DNA of 64,000 nucleotides from Azospirillum fermentarium (GTDB lineage: Bacteria > Pseudomonadota > Alphaproteobacteria > Azospirillales > Azospirillaceae): positions 1,512,001-1,576,000 of the forward strand of contig NZ_JAOQNH010000001.1 of the NCBI RefSeq assembly GCF_025961205.1. Reading direction: 5' to 3'. This document shows positions 56,150-64,000 of this stretch, one piece after another. The notes below the pieces were generated by a model. That model did not search any database and had not been told where the DNA came from. It saw only the letters and a list, made by a program, of their open reading frames with translations. The position numbers and the translations under genes were made by a program. The first letter of the stretch is position 1. Each line of letters begins with the position of its first letter.

Positions 56150-57715
56150 GTGCTTCGTAACATCCTGTCGGTGGGCGGGCTGACGCTGGTCAGCCGGGTT
56201 CTGGGGTTCATCCGCGACGTGCTGACGGCGGCCATCCTGGGGGCGGGGCCGGTGGCCGACGCCTTCTTCGTGGCGTTCCGGCTGCCCAACCATTTCCGCT
56301 CGCTGTTCGCCGAGGGGGCGTTCAACGCCGCCTTCGTGCCGCTGTTCTCGGCCACGCTGGTGCAGGACGGGCGGGACGGGGCCAAACGCTTCGCCGAACA
56401 GGTGATGAGCCTGCTGGTGGTGGTCCAGGTGGTTCTGCTGGGGGTGTTCTGGGCCATCATGCCGTGGTTCATGCTGGTGTTCGCCCCCGGTTTTTCCGAC
56501 GAACCGGACAAGTTCGCGCTGGCGGTGGAGTTCACCCGCATCACCTTTCCCTATCTGCTGTTCATGTCGCTGGTGTCGCTGCTGGGGGGGGTGCTGAACG
56601 GGGTGGGGCGCTTTGCCGCCGCCGCCGCCGCCCCGGTGCTGTTGAACCTGTCGCTGATCGCGGCCTTGCTGCTGGTGGCGCCGCTGACGCCCACGGTGGG
56701 GCACGCGCTGGCGTGGGGCGTGCTGGTGTCGGGGCTGCTGCAGTACCTGTACCTGCTGTGGGACGCCCGGCGGGCGGGCATGGGGCTGGCGCTGGTGCGC
56801 CCGCGGCTCACCCCCGGCGTGCGGAAATTCCTGGGCGTGCTGGGGCCGGCGGCGCTGGGGTCGGGGCTGACGCAGATCAGCGTGTTCGCCGACACCCTCA
56901 TCGCCTCGCTGCTGCCCACGGGGGCGGTCTCCTACCTTTATTACGCCGACCGGCTGAACCAGTTGCCGCTGGGGGTGATCGGCATTGCGGTCGGCACCGT
57001 GCTGTTGCCGGAAATGGCCCGCCGCATCAAGAGCGGAGACGAGGCCGGGGCGGTGGACAGCCAGAACCGCGCCATCGAGTTGACGCTGCTGCTGACGCTG
57101 CCCGCGGCGGCGGCGTTCCTGGTGTCCGCGCTGCCGCTGATCTCGGTGCTGTTCCAGCACGGGCGCTTTTCCGCCGCCGATGCCGCCGCGTCCGCCGCCA
57201 CCTTGCAGGCCTACGCCCTGGGGCTGCCGGCCATGGTGGTGATCCGGGCACTGGTGTCGGGGTTCTACGCCCGCCACGACACCGCGACACCCGTGCGGGT
57301 GGCGCTGGCGGCGGTGGCGGCCAACGTGGTGCTGAAGCTGGCGCTGATGGGGCCGCTGGCCCAGGTGGGGCTGGCCGTGGGCACGGCGGTGGGGGCGTGG
57401 GTCAACGCCGGGCTGCTGGCGCTGGTGCTGCACCGCCGCGGCCTGTTCCGGGTGGACGCGCGGCTGCGGCGCCACCTGCCGCGGCTGGCGCTGGCCACGG
57501 CGGGGCTGGCGGCGGCGCTGTGGGGGGCGCAAGGGTGGCTCGCCCCGTGGATCTTCGGCGCCACCCTGGGCGAACGGCTGGGCGGGCTGGCGGCGCTGGT
57601 GGCGGCGGGCATCGTGGCCTATGCCGCACTGGTGCTGGCGCTGGGCCTGTTCCGCCGCGCCGATCTGGCGGTTTTGCGGCGGCGCAAAGGGGCGAGCCCG
57701 CCTCCGAAGACGTAA
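56150..57715 (+). CDS. murJ: Lipid II flippase MurJ
   Basis: A 521-residue MOP-superfamily flippase with about 14 transmembrane helices that moves lipid II across the inner membrane. The N-terminus LVSRVLGFIRDVLTAAILGAG and the ADAFFVAFRLPNHFRSLFAE and EGAFNAAFVPLFS segments carry the conserved arginines of MurJ. Start is GTG 56150, downstream of a G-rich segment; the N-terminus matches homologues from there. It is followed after 68 bp by fliN. Confidence 0.97.
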   Translation: MLRNILSVGGLTLVSRVLGFIRDVLTAAILGAGPVADAFFVAFRLPNHFRSLFAEGAFNAAFVPLFSATLVQDGRDGAKRFAEQVMSLLVVVQVVLLGVFWAIMPWFMLVFAPGFSDEPDKFALAVEFTRITFPYLLFMSLVSLLGGVLNGVGRFAAAAAAPVLLNLSLIAALLLVAPLTPTVGHALAWGVLVSGLLQYLYLLWDARRAGMGLALVRPRLTPGVRKFLGVLGPAALGSGLTQISVFADTLIASLLPTGAVSYLYYADRLNQLPLGVIGIAVGTVLLPEMARRIKSGDEAGAVDSQNRAIELTLLLTLPAAAAFLVSALPLISVLFQHGRFSAADAAASAATLQAYALGLPAMVVIRALVSGFYARHDTATPVRVALAAVAANVVLKLALMGPLAQVGLAVGTAVGAWVNAGLLALVLHRRGLFRVDARLRRHLPRLALATAGLAAALWGAQGWLAPWIFGATLGERLGGLAALVAAGIVAYAALVLALGLFRRADLAVLRRRKGASPPPKT

Positions 57716-57783
57716 GCCCGTTGCCGTGGAACAGGGGAGGGGGTACATGACTCCCCACAGGACAGAGACGAGGGAGCCGCCGC

Positions 57784-58083
57784 ATGAGCAGCATCGACGA
57801 TCTTCTGGGGGCAGCCACCGACGACGGCGATGCCGGCCAGTTCGCCATCGGCGACGCCCCCGTTGAAATCAAGGTGGTGATCGGCACCGCCATGCTCCGC
57901 GTCCGCGACCTGCTGAAACTGGGCCGCGGCGCCGTGGTGGAATTGGACCGCCACCTCAAGGATCCCACCGACGTTTATGTGGAGGGCGTGCTGGTGGCCC
58001 GCGGCGAGGTGGTGATCATCGACGACAAGATCGGCGTCACCCTGACCGATTTCGTCAAATCCAGCCGCGAGTGGAAGCGGTAG
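57784..58083 (+). CDS. fliN: Flagellar motor switch protein FliN
   Basis: A 99-residue protein consisting almost wholly of a SpoA (FliN/SpaO) domain: VEIKVVIGTAMLRVRDLLKL, GAVVELDRHLKDPTDVYVEG and IIDDKIGVTLTDF. It would form the C-ring base with FliM and FliG. No other flagellar gene is in the window, so this is an orphan or second copy. ATG 57784 has GAGGGAGCC upstream. It converges on rlpA with a 4-bp gap. Confidence 0.93.
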   Translation: MSSIDDLLGAATDDGDAGQFAIGDAPVEIKVVIGTAMLRVRDLLKLGRGAVVELDRHLKDPTDVYVEGVLVARGEVVIIDDKIGVTLTDFVKSSREWKR

Positions 58084-58087
58084 GCCA

Positions 58088-58606
58088 CTACCGTTCCGAG
58101 TCATCCTCGTCGCCGGGCACGGCGGCCACCTGCAGGTCGGCGGGGGCCGGGGCCGGCTTGGCCTGGGGCACCGGCGGCACGGTGCTTTCGGGCGGGGCGG
58201 ACACGGTGATGGCGACCTTGGCCAGCCCGTCGCCCACGAACCCCAGATCGCGCGCCGCCCGGCGCGACAGGTCGATGATCCGTCCGCGCACATAGGGGCC
58301 GCGGTCGTTGATGGTCACGGTGACCGATTTGCCGTTGTCCACATTGGTGACCACCACCTCGGTGCCCAGCGGCAGGCTGCGGTGCGCCGCGGTCAGGGCG
58401 TGCTGGTTGAAGGGGGTGCCGCTGGCGGTTTCCCTTCCGTGAAAGCCGCCGCCGTACCACGACGCCTTGCCGGTCTGGTGGAAGCTGGCCAGGTTCAGAT
58501 CCTTGCCGCTGCGGGTGTCCATGGCGTCCGCCACGGGGACCGTGACGGTGGAAAACAGGACGATGCCGGCTGCGGCAAGCCGGAAAGTGGTCCGCGGGAA
58601 CTCCAT
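58088..58606 (-). CDS. rlpA: RlpA-like septal-ring lytic transglycosylase
   Basis: A 172-residue exported double-psi beta-barrel protein that cleaves glycan strands lacking stem peptides at division sites. Signal about 1-28 (VADA-MD). The barrel (about 45-140) carries GKASWYGGGFHGRETASG, FNQHALTAAHRSLPLGTEV, and the catalytic-site INDRGPYVRGRIIDLS. No lipobox cysteine and no SPOR domain are present, so it is probably soluble. The Pro/Ala-rich tail ends acidic. ATG 58606 has AAGGA upstream; GTG 58609 is adjacent. Confidence 0.94.
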   Translation of the reverse strand: MEFPRTTFRLAAAGIVLFSTVTVPVADAMDTRSGKDLNLASFHQTGKASWYGGGFHGRETASGTPFNQHALTAAHRSLPLGTEVVVTNVDNGKSVTVTINDRGPYVRGRIIDLSRRAARDLGFVGDGLAKVAITVSAPPESTVPPVPQAKPAPAPADLQVAAVPGDEDDSER

Positions 58607-59059
58607 CACTCCATCCTTTTTGTTGCCCGGAACTGGGGCCTTCCCCTTAGGTCAGGCTCAAGCGAAACAGGACGCAGACTAATGGGGTTCCTCCCGCAGT
58701 GCAAACAAACGAAGGAGAGGCCGGGTACTGCCCCTTTATCCGTATGACACTCCTTATGGACGCCAAGGAAATATCAGAAAAGGGGGTGAACTTGTTATGT
58801 CTGCATGAGAGTCGGTTTGGGGATTTTCTCGGTCATGATCGTACGGGAAAAAGACATGATCTGTTCGGTAGACCCACGGTCATACGTTGTCTGGACAGGC
58901 GGGCGGAGGCTGGAAAACTGTACTGATGCGCTGTTGCCCGCCGCGGGATTTTATCCGCGGCGTTTTCGCCGGCCTTGGTGTGGCCAGCCCCCTTGACGCC
59001 GGGTTCCAAGATTGCTTTCGTTTCAGGGGGCCGCCTGTCCGGCCAGGGAGAACGCTGAC
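58607..59059. other. Divergent intergenic region, 453 bp, with an internal terminator
   Basis: The region holds the rlpA promoter (leftward) and the leader of the ammonia-lyase gene (rightward). It is AT-richer than its flanks at 58680-58920. A terminator-like hairpin at 58940-58966 lies upstream of the rightward gene. The short open frames here look spurious. Confidence 0.5.
58940..58966 (+). terminator. Terminator-like hairpin in the leader of the ammonia-lyase gene
   Basis: GCCGCGG-N8-CCGCGGC followed by GTTTTC lies about 94 bp before the ammonia-lyase ATG. It could end a short leader or small RNA, or attenuate the gene. Confidence 0.65.
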
Positions 59060-60301
59060 ATGCCGGAATTGCTGCCGTCCTGCACACCTCGGGTTCTGGT
59101 GAATCCCCGTGCCGACCAGGAACGGGCCTATGGCCCGTCGGAACGGGCGATCATCAGCCTTCCGGCGTTCGCGGAGGCGCGGGCGGAAATCTCCGCCTGG
59201 CCCGGCTACGCGCCCACCCCGCTGCGCTCGCTCAAGGGGCTGGCCAAGGCCGCGGGCATCGACCGGCTGTGGTACAAGGACGAAAGTTTCCGCTTCGCGC
59301 TCGGCAGCTTCAAGGCGCTGGGCGGGGCGTACGCCGTGCTGCGCCTGCTGGAGCGCGAGGTGTCGGCCCGCGCCCCCGGCGTGCCGGTGTCGGCGCTGGA
59401 TCTGGTGGTGGGCCGCTACGGCAAGATCACCCGCACCGTCACCGTGACCACCGCCACCGACGGCAACCATGGCCGGTCGGTGGCATGGGGGGCGCAGGTG
59501 TTCGGGGCCAAGGCGGTGATCTACGTCCCTGCCTGCTGCTCCGCCGGGCGGCGCCACGCCATCGAGGAATACGGCGCGCGGGTGGTGGTGGTTGACGGCA
59601 ATTACGACGACGCCGTGCGCCGCTGCGCCGGGGATGCGGCGGACAACGGGTGGTTCGTGGTCTCCGACACCTCCTACACCGGCTATATGGACATCCCCCG
59701 CGATGTGATGCAGGGCTACACGGTGATGGTGGACGAGGCCATCGCCCAGTTGCCCGCCAGCGAACGCCCGACCCATGTGTTCGTGCAGAGCGGCGTCGGC
59801 GCCCTGCCGGCGGCGGTGTGCGGGCATCTGTGGGAAACCTGGGGGCGGCAGCGGCCCCAGTTCATCGTCGTCGAACCCCATGATGCCGATTGCCTGTACC
59901 GCAGTGCGGAGGCCGGGCGGCCGGTGACGGTCACGGGCGGCCTGCACACGGTGATGGCCGGTCTGGCCTGCGGCCAGCCGTCGCTGCTGGCGTGGGCGAT
60001 TCTGGAGCGCGGCGCCGACGCCTTCGTCTCCATCCCCGATGACGCCGCCGTCACCGCCATGAAACTGCTGGCCAGCGGGGAGGCGGGGGACCGCCCGGTG
60101 GTCGCGGGGGAATCCGGCGTGGCCGGTCTGGCCGCGGTGCTGTGCGTGGCCGGTGACCCGGAAGCGCGCGCCGCCCTGGGCCTTGCCCCCGACGCCCGCG
60201 TCCTGGTCTTCGGCACCGAGGGGGCGACCGACCCGGCGGTGTACGAGGCGCTGACCGGCCTGGCCCCCTCGGCGGTGTGCGGCCCGGCGCGGGTGGGGTG
60301 A
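59060..60301 (+). CDS. dpaL: Diaminopropionate ammonia-lyase
   Basis: A 413-residue fold-type II PLP enzyme converting 2,3-diaminopropionate to pyruvate and two ammonia. The PLP lysine is Lys85 in FRFALGSFKALGGAYAV; TATDGNHGRSVAWGA and GYMDIPRDVMQGYTVM are typical of YgeX/DpaL. ATG 59060 has AGGGAG 9 bases upstream. It is a single gene with a hairpin in its leader; a role in using toxic diaminopropionate or a related metabolite as nitrogen source is inferred. Confidence 0.93.
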   Translation: MPELLPSCTPRVLVNPRADQERAYGPSERAIISLPAFAEARAEISAWPGYAPTPLRSLKGLAKAAGIDRLWYKDESFRFALGSFKALGGAYAVLRLLEREVSARAPGVPVSALDLVVGRYGKITRTVTVTTATDGNHGRSVAWGAQVFGAKAVIYVPACCSAGRRHAIEEYGARVVVVDGNYDDAVRRCAGDAADNGWFVVSDTSYTGYMDIPRDVMQGYTVMVDEAIAQLPASERPTHVFVQSGVGALPAAVCGHLWETWGRQRPQFIVVEPHDADCLYRSAEAGRPVTVTGGLHTVMAGLACGQPSLLAWAILERGADAFVSIPDDAAVTAMKLLASGEAGDRPVVAGESGVAGLAAVLCVAGDPEARAALGLAPDARVLVFGTEGATDPAVYEALTGLAPSAVCGPARVG

Positions 60302-60404
60302 GGTTCCCTTAAAATTAATTCATCCCGGCGCAAGGCGGCGGAGAGCGTGCCGGGACTACCTATTGGAACAGATCCGATCCTTGCTGTTACGGGAGATCCG
60401 TTCC

Positions 60405-62009
<1,605 letters not shown>

Positions 62010-62088
62010 TCCGCCTTGTCACAGAGGGGCCGGCGGCAGCGGCGGCACATTCCGCCGCTTGGCTCCGGCCCCGTGGGACGCTACCATC

Positions 62089-62772
62089 ATGCACATGAAA
62101 ATCCTGGTGATCGAAGACGACCGGCAGGCGTCCGCCTATCTTGCCAAGGGCCTGAAGGAGGCCGGGCATGTGGTGGACATCGCCAACGACGGGAAAGAGG
62201 GGCTGTTCCTGGCGGGCAGCGAGGTCTACGACGTCATGATCGTGGACCGCATGCTGCCGGGCCGCGACGGGCTGTCGCTGGTGGAATTGCTGCGCGCCAC
62301 CGGCAACGACACGCCGGTGCTGTTCCTGTCGGCGCTGGGCAGCGTCGATGACCGGGTGAAGGGGCTGAAGGCCGGCGGGGACGATTACCTGACCAAGCCG
62401 TTCGCCTTTTCCGAGCTTCTGGCCCGCATCGAGGTGCTGGTCCGCCGGCGCGGCGCCGGGCAGCCCCAGACCCGGCTGTCGGTGGGCGATCTGGAAATGG
62501 ACCTGCTGACCCGCACGGTGAAGCGGGGCGGGCGCGACATCGACCTGCTGCCGCGGGAATTCGCCCTGCTGGAATTCCTGATGCGCAACGCCGGCAGCGT
62601 GGTCACCCGCACCATGATGCTGGAAAACGTCTGGGACTATCATTTCGACCCCCAGACCAACGTGATCGACGTCCACATCGCCCGGCTGCGGCAAAAGATC
62701 GACAAGGATTTCCCCACCGCCCTGATCCACACCGTGCGCGGTGCGGGGTATTCCCTGCGCGCGGCGGGATAG
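62089..62772 (+). CDS. OmpR/PhoB-family response regulator
   Basis: A 227-residue regulator: receiver domain (EDD near the N-terminus, acceptor Asp53 in MIVDRMLPGRDG, KP in LTKPFAFSELLARI) and a winged-helix DNA-binding domain (LPREFALLEFLMRN, VIDVHIARLRQKID, RGAGYSLR). It resembles the CusR/CopR-like subgroup. ATG 62089 and ATG 62095 are both plausible starts. It overlaps nothing but is only 10 bp ahead of its kinase, and 79 bp after degP. Confidence 0.95.
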   Translation: MHMKILVIEDDRQASAYLAKGLKEAGHVVDIANDGKEGLFLAGSEVYDVMIVDRMLPGRDGLSLVELLRATGNDTPVLFLSALGSVDDRVKGLKAGGDDYLTKPFAFSELLARIEVLVRRRGAGQPQTRLSVGDLEMDLLTRTVKRGGRDIDLLPREFALLEFLMRNAGSVVTRTMMLENVWDYHFDPQTNVIDVHIARLRQKIDKDFPTALIHTVRGAGYSLRAAG

Positions 62773-62782
62773 GCCGCACCCG

Positions 62783-64000
62783 GTGCCGCTGTTCCATTCT
62801 TCCGAGGGGCCCGCCGCACGGGTGGCCGTGCGGCTGCCGCGGCTGTGGCGCACCATGGCGTTCCGGCTGTCGGTTCTGTACGCCGGGCTGTTCGTGGTGT
62901 TCACCGGCCTGCTGCTGCTGTTCGTCTACCGCTCCACCGCCGGGTTCATCCAGAACGAGATGTCCGATACCGTCGCCATCGAGGTGGCGGGGCTGGAGGA
63001 TCAGTACGCCCGCCACGGTCTGGCCGGCCTGCTGGAGGTGGTGCGCCAGCGCAGCAGCCTGCAATACACCAACTCCCTCTATCTGGTGCGGGCACCCAAC
63101 GGGGTGATCCTGGCCGGCAACCTGTCGGCGTGGCCCGACGTGCCGCCCGACGAGAACGGGTGGGCGCATTTTCAGGTGGCCTCGTCCGCCGGTCCCAGCA
63201 ACCGCCCGTCCACCGCCAGCGCCATGATGTTCACCCTGCCGGGCAACGCCCAGCTTCTGGTCGGGCGCGACACCAGCGAGATCGACACCCTGCGCCGCCG
63301 CATCTGGCAATCGCTGGGCTGGGTGGTGACGGGGGCGGTGGTGCTGGGGCTGATCGGCGGCGGCCTCATCAGCCACGGGGCCATGCGCCAGATCGACGCC
63401 ATCAACCGCACCACCCGCCGCATCATGGGCGGCGACCTGACCGGGCGGGTCAAGCGCAGCGGCAGCGGTGACGAGATCGACACCCTGGCCGCCAACCTCA
63501 ACACCATGCTGGACCAGATCGAACGGCTGATGACCGGCATCCGGCAGGTGACCGACAGCATCGCCCACGACCTGCGCACGCCGCTGACCCGCCTGCGCTC
63601 CCGCATCGAGCTGGTATTGATCCGCGAGGACGCCGACCCCGAGGTCTATCGCACCGCCCTGCAGGAAACCATCGTCGAGGCCGACCGGCTGCTCGACACC
63701 TTCAAGGCGCTGTTGTCCATCGCCGAGGCCGAATCGGGATCGCGCGGGCGCAACTTCCAGCCGGTCAATCTGGCGGAGGTGGCGCGCATGGCCGCCGACC
63801 TGTACGAGCCGGTGGCCGACGACAAGGGGCTGGAACTCCACGCCGACATCCGCGGCGAGCCGGTGCTGAGCGGCAACCCGCAACTGCTGTCGCAGGCGCT
63901 GGCCAACCTGCTGGACAACGCCATCAAATATACCCCCGCCGGCTCGGTCACCCTGACCGTGGAAGCGGGCACGGGGGGGCGGGGGCCACGGGTGACCGTG
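62783..64000 (+). CDS. HAMP-domain sensor histidine kinase (3' partial)
   Basis: The cognate kinase of the preceding regulator; its frame runs through the right window edge. From GTG 62783 (uncertain; an ATG at 62855 is in frame) it has transmembrane helix 1 (about 30-52), a periplasmic domain of about 125 residues, helix 2 (about 180-202), HAMP (about 203-255), HisKA with His262 in DSIAHDLRTPLTRL, and the beginning of the HATPase (LANLLDNAIKYTPAG). The ATP-lid half of the domain is missing beyond the edge. Likely co-transcribed with the regulator and possibly degP. Confidence 0.93.
   Translation, partial: MPLFHSSEGPAARVAVRLPRLWRTMAFRLSVLYAGLFVVFTGLLLLFVYRSTAGFIQNEMSDTVAIEVAGLEDQYARHGLAGLLEVVRQRSSLQYTNSLYLVRAPNGVILAGNLSAWPDVPPDENGWAHFQVASSAGPSNRPSTASAMMFTLPGNAQLLVGRDTSEIDTLRRRIWQSLGWVVTGAVVLGLIGGGLISHGAMRQIDAINRTTRRIMGGDLTGRVKRSGSGDEIDTLAANLNTMLDQIERLMTGIRQVTDSIAHDLRTPLTRLRSRIELVLIREDADPEVYRTALQETIVEADRLLDTFKALLSIAEAESGSRGRNFQPVNLAEVARMAADLYEPVADDKGLELHADIRGEPVLSGNPQLLSQALANLLDNAIKYTPAGSVTLTVEAGTGGRGPRVTV

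Noticed and set aside
58699-58926. A 75-codon open frame in the rlpA-ammonia-lyase gap.
   Set aside because: It shows no recognisable family, has unlike codon bias, and spans a region that looks regulatory.

Overview
The window is a gene-dense, very GC-rich stretch of a chromosome from an alphaproteobacterium of the Rhodospirillales, most likely Azospirillum or a close relative. The supporting signs are a fused anthranilate synthase TrpE(G) behind a Trp-rich leader peptide, a three-subunit proton-translocating transhydrogenase (PntAA/PntAB/PntB), a DUF2312/GapR gene, imelysin-type iron genes, a tRNA-Arg(CCU) interrupted by a group I intron, and many PAS/Cache signalling proteins. The assignment rests on gene content only. 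I see no prophage, insertion sequence, CRISPR array, rRNA operon or plasmid function.

Layout. 1-9.6 kb: a 5'-truncated Cache-PAS-PAS-GGDEF-EAL protein, radC, a translationally coupled pair of unknown membrane/coiled-coil proteins that look like paralogues, a pentapeptide-repeat protein, and a BMP-type binding protein coupled by a GTGA overlap to a soluble hybrid histidine kinase. 9.6-14 kb: an SDR oxidoreductase behind an 18-bp perfect palindrome, a small conserved protein, a Crp/Fnr regulator and a Cache-HisKA_2 kinase. 14-20.5 kb: a five-gene iron operon (imelysin, multicopper oxidase, di-heme oxidoreductase, second imelysin, DUF1513) behind a Fur-like box. 20.7-23.6 kb: modABC with a Mo-box-like operator. 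23.8-28 kb: a diguanylate cyclase starting with TTG, the intron-bearing tRNA-Arg, and a divergent MepK-like/L,D-transpeptidase pair. 28-36.6 kb: EF-G2, a secreted Cache protein, a chemoreceptor, dps, a PAS-HK-REC-REC kinase and a DedA protein. 36.8-44.6 kb: a hypothetical gene, mutT, argJ, a PpiC/SurA-like foldase, divergent secA, and an EamA transporter. 44.6-50.7 kb: trpL attenuator-trpE(G), gapR, pntAA-pntAB-pntB. 50.9-58.6 kb: an SLT-domain protein, infA-maf-rng, a class D beta-lactamase homologue lacking key catalytic residues, an alpha/beta hydrolase, murJ, fliN and rlpA. 59-64 kb: a diaminopropionate ammonia-lyase, a DegP/HtrA protease, and an OmpR-type regulator with its HAMP kinase (cut by the window end).

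The common themes are signal transduction (c-di-GMP enzymes, three complete kinases plus one partial, a chemoreceptor), metal handling (Fe, Mo, Dps) and envelope maintenance (LdtD-like/MepK-like, RlpA, MurJ, DegP, PpiC, SecA). The clearest non-routine items are the self-splicing intron in tRNA-Arg, the coupled paralogous pair of unknown envelope proteins, the multicopper oxidase inside the imelysin operon, the beta-lactamase-like pseudoenzyme in the maf-rng operon, the BMP/hybrid-kinase pair, and a palindrome core shared by the SDR and pnt promoters. No wholly new defence or mobile system is evident.
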